Positions 43,914-55,854 of a stretch of 64,000 nucleotides of DNA are shown here, piece after piece. A program made the position numbers and the translations under genes. The notes beneath the pieces are model-generated. The model did not search any database. It had not been told where the DNA came from and worked only from the letters and a program-made list of their open reading frames with translations. Source of the DNA: Gossypium raimondii (lineage: Eukaryota > Streptophyta > Magnoliopsida > Malvales > Malvaceae); the NCBI RefSeq assembly GCF_025698545.1, contig NC_068570.1, positions 52,595,924 through 52,659,923 of the forward strand. Reading direction: 5' to 3'. Position 1 is the first letter of the stretch, and every line of letters starts with the position of its first letter.

Positions 43914-45253
43914 TGCTAAGCAATAAAAAAAAAATCAAAGGAAGGAGAATAATGGTGGAAACAATTGGTCACTAGGCTACCTCTTTTTCGTATATATGAT
44001 GTTATGTGGAATTAATATATTAAGATTGTAGAAGATGGTGGGTCTTAAGACTTGGAGACTTGTTTATTTATTTATTTATTTATTGCTTTCTGCTTACTTT
44101 ATGTCTTGTTTTCCTTGGGAGAGATTCTTCTTTTTTCCTAAATAATTCTACTTATATTTTGGCTCTATTTCTCTAATTACATCCATGGCCCTCTCCTGGT
44201 TTTGTTCACTCACAAAGTCTTTCCAACTTTAAAGCCTAGGTCTAATTCTATCACCAGTGTCTGTACTCTTTGAACTTTAGAAATTTAGTCCCTTTGTTTC
44301 TAATTTCATGGATTTATTTATTTGCTAAACCAATTCTTTCATTACAAAGCTAAAAGGTTCCAAACCAGCTTATTGTTGAACACTAAAATGCAACCGAGTG
44401 GCCACAGCTCTGATGAAACACCTTAAGAGGACAGAAAACAAAGTTATCAATTAGACTTTTAAGTTTTGGATCAGACAATAAAAGAGGGTCTAAATTCTTA
44501 AAAGTCTAAAGAGTAGAGGGGCTCTCTAGTTATAATTAAACGTAAAGTTCAAATCAAACCCAATATGATTAGGAAGGGCAGAATAGAGAATAAGGAATGC
44601 AATGTATTGGAATATATGCTTTGTCCACTACTAGGGTTGGGCGGTTGCTTTGTCCCTAAATCGAGTGGACACCGCTTTCTGCTTGAAAGTAAGATTAAGA
44701 TTAGATTAATAAATATGAAAGGAAAGGCATATATATTGCTTTTTCTTATCATTTCTGCAACATACTTATGAGTTATTTAGAACATAGATTAGATGTTGAG
44801 ACAAGAAGAAACTAGAGGCCCCTGCTTTTGGTATATTCTTTACTATTCTATGTCGGCTAATGGCCCAATCCAAATAAAAGGTAACTTTTGTGGGACGTGG
44901 AGGAGGATGATTACATTTATTATTTTTTTTTTTTTTGGAAGTTAGAAAAAAATTTTGGTATCGAAATTAAATATATATTTTTACGATAATAAAATTTTAT
45001 CATATTTAGGAAGTCAAAGTGCAATTTTACTAGTACTAATTTTAAATTTTATAAATTATAAAAAAAACCTAAATTAAAAATTTTTCATTTTAAGGACCGG
45101 AGCCCCTAACCCTAGCTTCGCCACTGCCTTTGAAGGCTTTTTAACCTATTCTCATATATAAAATATATAACATATTCACTTTTTATTTTATACATTAAAA
45201 AATTACATAATAAGACATAAATTAATAATTTTAAAAGATGGGTAAAATTAGAT
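43914..45253. other. Intergenic DNA with the small-protein gene promoter
   Basis: Likely promoter and 5' untranslated region of the minus-strand gene near 43914-44250, with a (TTTA)n run at 44057-44084. The rest is AT-rich with no gene recognised. Confidence 0.6.
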
Positions 45254-45793
45254 GGTGGTCCGACTTGAAGGCCCTTCCGAAAAATAGGAGGGTTTAAACA
45301 AAAATATAAGCTTGAAAAATGGGCTTGAAAAAAAAAGATCCGTTTAGAAAATGGGTCAAGTTTCAAGTAAGGTTTTTTGGCCCAGGCCTAACCTGAATTT
45401 GCAAAAAAAAACTATTGTTTTGCTGCTGTTTTTCCACTGTTTTACTGCTATTTTCCCACTGTTTTGTTGCTACTATTTTGTTGTTATTGTTTGGATATTG
45501 TATATAACTCTTGTTTTTATTGATACTTTTACTATTATTTTAGAGACATTTGCTTGTTAAGTTACACCTATCTTAGTGCTATTTAAGTATAAATATTTTT
45601 TAAATTTATTTTCAATTTGTTGGGAAATATTTATTTTAATGTTTTTAGTAATTTTTTATGTATTCTATTTTTTATTTTTATATTAAAAATAAAATAAAAT
45701 AATAATACGAGATGGACCAAACTTGAATAAAAATTTAGACAAACCTAAAATTTTATTAGGACTCAACCTGAATCTGACCTGACCCATAAACAA
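45254..45793. mobile_element. hAT-like non-autonomous repeat, copy 2 (decayed)
   Basis: Same layout and sequence as 17823-18447: a GTCCGACTTGAAGGCCC end, the middle TTTGCTTGTTAAGTTA block and a CTGACCTGACCCATAAACA end. No target duplication found. It is younger than or similar in age to copy 1, judging only by eye. Confidence 0.65.
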
Positions 45794-45929
45794 GCAAAAC
45801 AAAATAAGCATTTCACAACTATTCCACTCCACAACATGGACTCTCATCCAAGCATGTCATACTTAGTGAGGAACAACTTGTATCACAATTCATGCCAATT
45901 TACAATGTATTGTTTGCGTATAAATTAAA

Positions 45930-46359
45930 GGGTAAATTGTAAAAAAATTGTTTGTTTCAAGTTACGTTTTAGTTATTTATGTTTAAAATGTTATGTTTTA
46001 GTCACTTATGTTATCGTTTTGTTACGAAGTACTCACTCTACCGTTAAGCTCCGTTACGTCTCTAAAGACAGTCCAAATGAGTTTTAAATGCCAACTTGGA
46101 TGTCCTACGTGATAGTCCAAATTAAATTTATTTAATTAAAAACCTATTTTCATCCCAGCAACTGAACATCCCAGTTGGTATTTAAAACTCATTTGGACTG
46201 CCACGTAGGACTGCCGTTAGGGAGGTAATGGAGTTCAATGGTAAAGTGACCACTTTGTAACAAACCGATAACGTAAGTGACTAAAACGTAACATTTCAAA
46301 CATAAGTAACTAAAATGTAATATGAGGCAAGTAAAAGTGACTATTTTTATAGTTTACCT
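45930..46359. mobile_element. Mutator-type MITE with long inverted repeats
   Basis: 430 bp whose two ends (about 85 bases each) are inverted copies: GGGTAAATTGTA ... and its partner ending ATAGTTTACCT. Blocks such as TTTAGTYAYTTATGTT and GTTAYGTTTTAGTCACTTA occur on both arms. Inner arms also pair (GTCCAAATGAGTTTTAAAT with ATTTAAAACTCATTTGGAC). Both sides carry the 9-bp direct repeat TAAATTAAA (45921-45929 and 46360-46368), the size expected for Mutator-like insertion. No coding capacity. Confidence 0.85.
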
Positions 46360-46368
46360 TAAATTAAA

Positions 46369-48111
46369 AGTCGAGATGAACTCAAAATACTCCATCAACA
46401 TTTTTTTTCTCTAAAACCATAAAAATGGATTGTTAATGATGGGAATTGGCATGGGCCACTAAACTTGAAACGGGCTAAACGTTGAAGCTATAAATTGTAA
46501 TCAATAGTAATGGGCCTCTCTCAACCCAAACTACAAGAGCTACCATACAATAATTTACCAACTCTCAACTTAAACCTAACAGAAACAGAAAAAGACGTGA
46601 TCGCAATTAACATCGCTTTCAAATTAAGATTAGTGGAGATTTCAATTAAGCTATGATTAACATAAAAAACCCCTTAACCTTAAGCAAGGTTTAATTGGTT
46701 GTTGGTGGGGGATTGGCTTGGTAGAGTTTGAAGTCTTCCCTTTGTCGCCTACCTATGTCCAAATTGGCTTATCCGCGTTAACCCCTATACCAGCTGGACC
46801 TCCTCTACTTTTCTTCACATATCGAATACCCTATCTCCAATCACACTTTTAAGCAAAGATGAGTTTTATATCTTTTAGTTTTTCAATGCATCCACAAAAA
46901 CAGCAAGCTCAGTAATTAATTTTTCACATTTAGTAAACCCATTAATCACGAGTTTTAAAACTATCTCATAGTTAATATAAGAATCGAATCCTTAACTATT
47001 GATATAATAAATATTAAACCAATAGATGTTTTTTTTTATGAGTTTCAGATAAGGGTCATTATCTGCATAAAAAAGAAAGAAAGAAGGGTCATCAACACCT
47101 CATTAACTTGGTCTCAATTCAAACAGTGTGTTTGAGTGCCTTCCACTGATACAAACAAAAGAACAACACCTTGGTTTCAGCAATATTTAGCGCTTAAGGA
47201 ATCCATTTTTTTCCAAAGGAGGACATTTCCATCAACCTAGGGAGGATCATGTCATATATCTCAACAACTCCTCTCTTCTCTATATCTCTACTTCTTTTTT
47301 TGTTTGCTCCAACATAAATCAATAGCAAATATTAAAAGAAACCCCGTTTTGAAAGGGTTCAGAAAATAATACCTCTGCTTACTTTCAGCTGACATTCCAT
47401 TTTAATTCCTAGACAACTTTTATCCAACATAGCTAAACATAGAGCGTGGAAAAGAATGACAACGGAGCAAAGCATTGCAAATCATAAACAAGATTAGAAT
47501 AAAGATAAATTAAATTTTCGATTATTGACTCAGTTCTTTTTAGATATATCTGTCATACACTAAGTTTGCAGCAAATGGCACCAGCTAATACAGTATTTGT
47601 TATATAAATAAAATTTGATTTTTGGAAAGTATACGATTAGGTTAAGTGGTAATTAGTATTATTATATTTATAATAGAATAAAAAAAGAAAAGAAAAGAAA
47701 AGTAAAGCGGTCATATTTATGATAATGAATCATAAATCAAATGGATGGTCTATGATTAAGAGAAAGGAAGTTAAAAGCTGGAATCATTGTCATGATAATG
47801 ACAATAAGAATGAAATTGAATGTTACTGTTTAAAACAATGAGCTTGGCCGGCTTTAACAATTTTCAGTGGCTTGCGACATTTGCTTAAGATTAAGGGAAG
47901 CTTTCCTCTCTTTGCGGTCAATTCCTTCAAGGGATGGACTCTCTCCCTTTCTCTAACTAAATCCTCTTGTGTGTGTATCTATATATAATCATTTCTATAT
48001 ATTATTCCCTAACAAGACAACCCCAAGTCCTAAGTCCTCTGTTGTTGTTGGTGTGCTGGTATTTTAGTTGGGTGCATTATCAAGTGCCTGAAACATAAAC
48101 TCAAAACTGAA
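46369..48111. other. Upstream region of the MAP70 gene
   Basis: No ORF worth calling. It includes polypurine simple sequence near 47680-47700. The proximal part before the ATG is likely promoter and 5' untranslated region. Confidence 0.6.
47979..47988 (+). promoter_or_regulatory. Possible TATA box of the MAP70 gene
   Basis: CTATATATAA about 125 bases before the start codon, preceded by a CT-rich stretch. Motif and position only. Confidence 0.35.
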
Positions 48112-50734
48112 ATGGTGTGTCCTGAGGAATCATTTGGAGGCAATGAGAGCTCTTTTGCTTACCTTCATCCTAACCCTGTTGTGTTAGAGCTCACCCGATT
48201 GCAGAACCAACTCAAAGGTACTTGATACTGAAACATGTTAATGGATTGTTAGATCTGTAAGAAAAGGAAGAACAACACTAACAATTTATGTAATACTACT
48301 TGTCATGTTATGTTACTTAATATTATTCCAGAAAGGGACAGGGAGTTAGGAGCTGCCCAGGCTGAAATCAAAGCTTTGAGAGGAACTGAAGCACTGAAGG
48401 ATAAGGCCATACATGAGGTACTGAAATTAAGAATATATGCTGTAGTTTGAGTACTGTAATTATTCTGAAACTATTCATTTCTTTTTCTTATTTTCAGCTC
48501 CAGGGTGAAGTTCAAAAGTTGGATGAGAAACATCGGGTCGCTGAGAATATCCTTCAACATAAGGTTAGGTCCTGGCCCCTAGTTCTGTACTTATAATGTT
48601 TAAGTAATGGTGCTGAATTAATCCTATGCCACGTAGAACCTCGAAATCAAGAAACTGACGAATGAGAAGAAAGATGCAATGGCTGCACAATTTGCTGCAG
48701 AAGCAACTCTTAGAAGGGTGCATGCAAACCAAAAGGATGATGATGATGTTTCTATCGAATCCGTCGTTGCTCCTCTTGAGGCAGAGATAAAAATGTATAA
48801 GAATGAGGTAGGCACAGGGTTGTGGCCTTGTTTTCTGCTTTGTTGCTCCTACTTGACTAACACTCTACTTACAGATTGCAATGCTACATGAGGATAAGAG
48901 GGCGTTGGAACGTCTTACTAAGTCGAAAGAGTTGGCTCTGCTCGAAGCAGAGAAGATTTTGCGAAGTGCTTTAGAAAGGGCTTTAATAGTTGAGGAGGTT
49001 CAAAACCAGAACTTTGAGTTAAGGAGACAGATTGAGATTTGTCAGGCAAGTTTGAGGCTCTTACTGCAGTCGGTTACTATTAAGGGATTCAAGACCCTTT
49101 TTAACCAATGAAAATTGTGTCTTAATGCAGGAGGAGCACAAAATCCTTGAGAAAACCAATCGCCAAAAGGTCTTAGAGATTGAAAAGCTAAGCCAAACTA
49201 TTCAAGAACTCGAGGAGGCGATTTTGGCTGGAGGGGCTGCTGCTAACTCTGTCCGGGACTATCAGAGACAAATTTCGCAACTTAATGTGATGTTCCATTC
49301 CATGCTTACATGCTGATCATCATCTTTTCTACATGAACTATGGTCATATGTTGTTCATATAGGTATTAACTGTAATGAGTCAATTAATTCAGGAAGAAAA
49401 GAGGACGCTCGAGAGGGAGCTTGCACGAGTTAAAGTCTCGGCCAACCGTGTAGCGACCGTGGTGGCCAATGAGTGGAAGGATGAGAATGACAAGGTAATG
49501 CCTGTCAAGCAATGGCTGGAAGACAGAAGGCTGCTGCAGGTAATTCTTGGAAATTCTCAGCGTATTTAGGGCTACTTTAGCATTGCTATTGTGGTTTAAA
49601 AGTGCTTTTGAACTGTGAAAAGCAGTACTAAACAGTAAACATACCCTTAATAAGCTAACAAATGCAAGTGAATGGAGAAAATTTTCCTCTTCACTGTAAC
49701 TGCAACTTAAAACAATGCATGATCATAAATATAAGGATTATGAACCAGAAAACTGCTACCCTCAAACATAATTTTTTTATGTTTTATTTGGAACTAAATT
49801 TCTGTATTTATAGGCAGAGGTGCAAAGATTGAAGGACAAACTAGCTGTGTCAGAGAGAACAGCAAAGGCAGAAGCACAGCTTAAGGTGAAATTTGACAGT
49901 TTAAATTAAATTTGACTTAAATATTAATGCAGACAGTATTTTCTCAAGCTCAATGTAAATATGGTCCAGGAGAAACTCAAGCTAAGGCTCAAAATATTGG
50001 AAGATGGCTTAAAACAGGCATCAAGTTTGTCAGTTAATGCATCTTATGGGTCCCCAAAACCAGACAAGTCCAGCAATATATTAGGGCTTTTAACAGGCAG
50101 CAGTGGACCAAGGAAGAGGTCTACCTCTCAACCAAGGGCTTCTACCATCAGTGCCACTCTACTGCAGCGGCCAAGTGTAGAAACTGAAACAGCCAATACC
50201 AGAATAAGACAAGGTAGCAGCTTGAGAAGAAGGCCTGTATCAGAAGAAAATATGGTGAGAAAAAATTTGTGGGCGTCTAGGTGTAAGGTTGCTGATAGTA
50301 GTGAAAAGGAAAATGCAGAAAATAAGGTCAATGAACAGACTGAAAAGAAAAACAATGAAGAGAACGAAAACAGAGGGAATGCGGAAGATATGGTTTCAGG
50401 GTTTTTGTATGATAAGCTTCAGAAAGAGGTCATTAATCTAAGGAAGTTTTGTGAGGCTAAGGATAATAGCTTGAATGCTAAAGATGAAGAAATAAAGGTG
50501 AAGCGTTTGTAACTGTTTCCTTCTTTATGTACGTATGTATATATGTATGTGTTACTGAAAGATGTAATTGTTTTACAGATGCTGATGAAAAAGGTTGAAG
50601 CATTCTCAAGAGCCATGGAAATGGAGTCTAAACGAGTGAAGAAGGAAACACAACTTGTTAAAGAAAAGAAGAATGGATCACCCAAAATGGAGGATACCAA
50701 AAAGGTGAAAAACAATAACTGTAGAAGGTCTTGA
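48112..50734 (+). CDS. MAP70.5: MAP70 microtubule-associated protein (MAP70.5-like)
   Basis: Ten exons join in frame to 552 residues: 48112-48217, 48332-48417, 48498-48563, 48637-48807, 48875-49045, 49131-49286, 49393-49539, 49814-49885, 49970-50497, 50579-50734. All introns are GT-AG except the fifth, which is GC-AG (CAG|GCAAGT). Residues about 30-350 form a long coiled coil carrying the MAP70 signatures ELTRLQNQLKERDRELG, EATLRRVHANQKDDD, LERALIVEEVQNQNFELRRQ and NEWKDENDKVMPVKQWLE. A Ser/Arg-rich basic region (about 340-420) and a final coiled coil follow. MAP70 proteins bind cortical microtubules and MAP70.5 acts in secondary-wall patterning. The short length and N-terminus favour MAP70.5; another MAP70 paralogue is possible. 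Confidence 0.92.
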
Positions 50735-50831
50735 AGATTGGCAATGGAATTCATTTGATTGGTTGGATATGATTGTGATTGTAAATAGTGACTTATAATG
50801 TTGTTTTTTGGATGATAATTAGCTTAGTTAA

Positions 50832-50837
50832 AATAAA
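50832..50837 (+). terminator. Possible polyadenylation signal of the MAP70 gene
   Basis: AATAAA about 100 bases after the stop codon, in a T/G-rich 3' region. Confidence 0.45.
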
Positions 50838-50933
50838 GTTGGTTGTGAATGATGAAAATTGGGTTTGTAATGGTAATTGTAAAAGAAAAAGGGTTGGAGA
50901 TTTGTTGATGAATTATAACATCCTAGCTAGGCC

Positions 50934-50936
<3 letters not shown>

Positions 50937-50976
<40 letters not shown>

Positions 50977-50977
50977 T
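50937..50977. repeat. (GAT)n microsatellite
   Basis: About 13 perfect GAT/ATG units, about 200 bases after the MAP70 stop codon. Confidence 0.97.
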
Positions 50978-51080
50978 AGTCCCAATTGCGTTTTCTAATG
51001 CTTGAGGTTGACATAAATATTATCCCCCTGGTTTCTTTTCTTTCCTTAACTGCGCTAAATTTTTGGGGTTTGGACGGTCC

Positions 51081-51088
51081 TGCTAGCC
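51081..51088. repeat. Left target duplication of the hAT-type MITE
   Basis: TGCTAGCC, repeated exactly at 51533-51540. Confidence 0.95.
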
Positions 51089-51532
51089 TAGACCTGTCCA
51101 TGGGCTGGGCGGCCCGGCCCGGCCCGACGGCCCGCTCGAAATATGAGAGGGTTTGGGTAAAAATATAGGCCCGAAATATGGGCTTGGGTAAAAAAACGAG
51201 GCCCGTTTAAAAAATGGACCGGGCTTGGGCTCAACTTTTTTGGCCCGGGCTCGGCCCGGCCCGGCCCGAATATAATAAATATATAATTTTTATTTTTATT
51301 TTTAAATTTTAAAATACTTTTAAAATATTTTTATTTTTATTTTTAAAATATTTTTTTTTGTATTTATTAAAAATCGGGCCGGGCCGGGCCGGGCTCGGGC
51401 TTACTCTTTTTTTCCCGGGCCAGGCCTAGGCAAAATTTTAGGCCGATATTTCGGGCCGGGCCGGGCCCGGGACTAAGAGTCGGCCGAAATTTTTTTCCGG
51501 GCCTGGCCCGACCCGGCCCATGGACAGCTCTA
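51089..51532. mobile_element. GC-rich hAT-type MITE
   Basis: 444 bp with 17-bp inverted ends TAGACCTGTCCATGGGC and its partner (one mismatch) and an exact 8-bp target duplication, the hallmark of hAT insertion. Next to the ends are runs of GGCCCGGCCC and its inverse; the middle is AT-rich (51275-51370). No coding capacity. Two decayed relatives are at 17823-18447 and 45254-45793. Confidence 0.93.
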
Positions 51533-51540
51533 TGCTAGCC

Positions 51541-52599
51541 TCATCTCCACTTTTATAATTATCCAATTGGATTCCCCATCTTGTTTCTAATTCGATTTTA
51601 TAATAAAAAATAAATAATTAGTGTGAATCCCAAACCCTAATTTTTTTCCCTCCAATTCGTTTATTTTTTCTTTTTTGTTTTGTTTGGCGGTAGTGCTAAT
51701 TTTTGAGTTAGTATCGTTAGTTTTTTTTCACTCTCCTATTGTTTTTTTTCTGTCATTTACTCTATGTATCTTCTCTTTTTTATGGATTTTTTTTTGTCTT
51801 CATAAGTTACGATGGATAGATACAATACCTGTGGTCGTTGAAACTCCACCGATCTCCTGCAGTTTCTCATGAAAAGTGGGTAACTCTTCGTCGGCTTCTT
51901 AATGCATTTTTGTTTTAAGAATATTTCAGAATAATAAATAATTTCACGAGTTGGTTTGGACTCATATTATCTTAAATTTTGTATATTTTTTTTTGTTTTC
52001 CATTGTTTAATAAGTATTTACTTTTAGAAGTTTTTGTTTTTGTTTGCTATTGTAGCACGTTTTTTAATCTTGCTTATGCAAGTGATTTTAGGGATGTGTT
52101 TTTTTGTCGTCCTCTCCAGTATGGTGGATGGTCGGTTCTTTCGCCGATTTTTGCCCACCGCTTTGGACCATCCTGAGTTGATTTTCTTATCATATTAAGT
52201 GCTTGCAATCACTCCAAAAATGGCATGCTTGAGTTGTGATAAGACTAATTGTATACATGCTGAGACTAAAACCTTTATTGTGTTGATGGAGCTTGCCCTT
52301 CACCACTTAGGACGAGTGTTTTTTTTTTCTGAATCATATGATCCCATTTATGGAATGAATTAATGAATTTCCCATTAAAAAAAATAAATACTTTTTGTTG
52401 ATGGCATATTTGAAAATCATAATTTGGGTAAAAAATTTTGGATTTGGAAATCCAAATATTTTATTTGGATAACAAATAAAATGTTGTATTTGAATTTGCG
52501 AAAATAAAAGTTCAATTTAATTTTGGATTTTCAAATTCATTTTAAAATTTAAAAATTTCAAAATTAAAGATTAAATAGAAAAACATGAGAACTTTTTTT
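51541..52599. other. Intergenic DNA
   Basis: T-rich with no clear gene. Short open stretches here are Phe/Leu-rich translations of T-runs. The right edge is the start of the gypsy LTR. Confidence 0.7.
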
Positions 52600-53779
52600 T
52601 GTAATAGCCCGTTTTCAGTAAAATCGGAACAATGGTTTCGAGACCACAAATCTGAGTCTGAAAAAAAATATTTTAATATTATTTTATGGTCTACTGTATG
52701 ATAGGAATATTGTATGAAAAATTTGTTAAGAAAATTTTCTTGATTACATGTTTAATTGATTAAAGGACCAAATTGCATGAAATGCAAAAGTTGAATTCTA
52801 GTAGCTAAAATGATCAAATAGCTATGGAATTCAAAATTTGAGGTCCTTATATGATAAACATACCATTAAGAGGAGTTAGTAGCTAATTATGATGATTCAT
52901 CCATGGAAAATTAAATAAAGAAAAAGACTAAATTACAAAGATGAAATAATAAAAGATGATATTCTAATTAAATAAGAAATATCATCATTTCATATCATCT
53001 TTCCCAAATAAAAAAAAAACATGGAAACCCTAGTTTAGAAGAGCTTGAAGATAGCAAGTTATTTTGGCTCAATTAGGTGAGTATTCAAGTCCCGTTTTTA
53101 ATAATTTTCATGTTTTTGAGATCGTAATAGCTTAATCTAGCCATCTCGGGGATTAATTTGTAAAGTTATCAAAGTAATAGAGTTTTGTCATGGATGAATA
53201 TGCATGAAATATGAATTTTTATGGTAGAAAATGAAAGGTTGTTGATAGATAAACAACTTTTGTAAAGTGAATTTTGTTGAAATGGATGTTTAAGGACTAA
53301 ATTGTAAAGATTTAAAATTCATGGAAAATTATGAATTTTATGAAATGCATGGGCTGCTAATGTTATATGTAAAAATTGGCTAGGCTTGGAATAAGGATTA
53401 AATTACATGAATTTCATTTTCCGAGCCTAAGGACAAAATTGTCATTAATTAAAAGTATATGGGCAAAATGATAATTTTGCTAAAGATGTGAATTGAATTA
53501 AAAAATGAATTGATGTTAAATTCATTTATTTAGATCCGGATAGACCAAATACGGAATTGGATTGAGGAAAAGAAAAAGTGTCAGATTAGTAGATTACAAA
53601 TACACGAACACTTGTCGAGGTAAGTTCGTGTAACTAAATTGTATATTTATATAATTGTATTGAATGTAGTATATGTGAATTGTATTGTATTGTTGCTACG
53701 TACTTGAAATTAATCTTATATCTGATAATGCCTGACAAATATAAGTCCATATTGAATAAATGAAATTCGATTGATACAG

Positions 53780-54290
53780 GGTTTCCGTATTGGTTGTGGT
53801 CCTGCGTATGTTGCGGACAGACCACAGCTCGAAAGAGCGTCCCGTTATTATCCTTCTCGAACTTCCCATTATATAGTTCCTGCGAGCTTCCCGTTAATAG
53901 CTCTTTGGAGCATTCCTATCGGTTGTGATCCTGCATGTGTTGTGGACACACCACAGCTCTTATGAGCGTCTTGATATATGACTCTTCGTGAGCTTCCCGA
54001 TTAAAGGCTCTTTGTGAGCTTCCTAATTAATTGCTCTCTGGAGCTTCTTGATATGGCTCCCCTGAACTTCCCGATATATGGCTATTCGGAGCTTCCCGTT
54101 AATGGCTCTTCAGAGCTACCCATTATTGGCTCGCGTGAGCTTCTTGAATATGGCTCTTATGAGCTTCTTGTTATATAGCCCGGATAAGCTTCCCGTTATA
54201 CAGCTCACATGAGCTTCCTGTTATATGGCTCGAGAGAGCGCATCCTGATTATGTACTCGTATGAGCCTTCCCAAATAAGAATTGACGGAT
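53780..54290. repeat. Short tandem array in the 5' LTR
   Basis: Around fifteen imperfect units of about 28-30 bp with the core GAGCTTCCCGTTATATGGCTC. The left end also holds two longer copies of a GGTTGTGRTCCTGCRTGTGTTG block (about 53790-53830 and 53918-53950). The array appears largely absent from the solo LTR at 32535-35361, where only scattered GCTCACACAAGCTGA-like pieces are seen. Confidence 0.8.
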
Positions 54291-55169
54291 AATAGTTTTG
54301 TACACTTCAAGTGTACTACCTATAAATCCATCGATATTTTAAATAAATTCAACGGGCAAAGTTCCGACATGAGATAATTTGAACTTGAGATGAATTATTA
54401 TGGAAATGTATATGTTATATGAATATATGATGTGAAAAACATATGTATATGAAAATTGTTACATGATGAGCTCATCTTTGTTTCTTGATATTCACATGAA
54501 GTACATAACTAACATGTTTCTTAAGGTTATATGTGTTTAGGCAAATTCCCAAATTTCTTTGGATGAATTTTGCATGCTTACTTTAAATGTAAATGAATGA
54601 TAAGTTAATTTTCCATTATAAGAACTTACTAAGCATAAAATGCTTACTCTGTTTTATTTTCCTTTGTTCTATAGTATTTCGGAAGCTCGTTGGTTAGAAG
54701 CTTGGCAAATATATCATCACACTATCCATCACTCATCTCGGTATATTTAGCAAATCAACTTTGGTATAATGGCATGTATAGGTTAAGTTTGTCATTGATG
54801 GCAGGTAAATGTTTTGTTGTGATTAGCCATTTGAATGGCTTATGTTTGATACATTTTGATATATATAAGTACATGGGCTTATCATGGTTGATATGTGTTT
54901 TAGTATAATTGATTGATGATTAACTAATAGACAAATTGTAACATGGCTTGAGTTGGTATAGTTGGTACAAATATGAATATATATAAATAAGTGATCAAAT
55001 TGTTAAGCTTGGATACTTGATTATATAAGATGATATGATTTGCATAAGACTTGGTTTTGGCTTGATTCAAATGTTTTATATTGGATTGGGAAGGTGTTTA
55101 AATGTTAATGTAGGTGGAAGACAAGTTTGAGTGAGAAATAAGGCTTGAAAATGACCTTATTTTGTCCAC

Positions 55170-55480
55170 ATTGGCAGAGACACGGACGTGTGTCTCAGCA
55201 GTGTGTGACACACTGCCTAGCACATGGGCGTGTGAATTGGATGCGTGTCCCTTGCATCTTTAAAATTTACAGAATGCTTAGAATTGATCACACGGCCTAA
55301 CACATGGGCATGTGGCTTGGCCGTGTGACCCCTATACCTACACACGGCTTAGCACATAGATGTGTGACTTGGCCGTATGACCCAAGTCAGAGAGTTACAC
55401 GGGTATGGACACAGGTTGGGACACGACCGTGTGCCCTATTTCGGATGCCCACACGGCCTAACCATACGGGTGTGTGTCCC
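55170..55480. repeat. Palindrome cluster in the 5' LTR
   Basis: Repeated CACACGGCC/GGCCGTGTG half-sites with variable spacing, for example AGACACGGACGTGTGTCT at about 55178-55196. It is the counterpart of the cluster at 32778-33060. Confidence 0.85.
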
Positions 55481-55723
55481 TTGCACATTAGAAAAAATTG
55501 AGATTTTGTGAAAAATTCTCTGAGTACCCGATTTTGTCTCGACTTGCTTCTAATGCATATGTTGGGCCTCGAGGGCTCATATGAGGGACATTATGATTAA
55601 TTATGATCGATTTCTGATATGAATGTTAAATGTTATGAAATAACTGTATTTGATCTGAATATTCTGGTAATGCGTCATAACCCTATTTCGGCGACAGATA
55701 TGGGTTAAGGGTGTTACATTTAT

Positions 55724-55735
55724 TGGTATCAGAGC
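55724..55735 (+). other. Primer-binding site, tRNA-iMet
   Basis: TGGTATCAGAGC, a perfect match to the common plant initiator-Met PBS, five bases after the LTR end. Confidence 0.95.
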
Positions 55736-55854
55736 TACGGTTTAGTCAATTCTCAGACTAACTTAGCAAGTACAAGTCTAGCTATACATGCCATTATATA
55801 ACTTGTGATAGTGTGATATATCCTGACCATTTTAAATATCTTTTTCATATAGTA

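Larger units (their letters stand above)
52600..55718 (+). repeat. 5' LTR of the chromovirus (family T)
   Basis: TGTAATAGCCCG start and GGGTGTTACA end, immediately before the PBS. 3119 bp. It contains a 28-30-bp repeat array (53780-54290) and a palindrome cluster (55170-55480). In reverse it is the same family as the solo LTR at 32535-35361. Confidence 0.92.

Noticed and set aside
50788..50979. ORFs ending in poly-Met (plus) or starting in poly-Ile (minus)
   Set aside because: Translation of the (GAT)n microsatellite.
53780..54290. Evenly spaced repeats that resemble a CRISPR array
   Set aside because: Units are imperfect and contiguous without unique spacers, in a plant LTR; it is a minisatellite.
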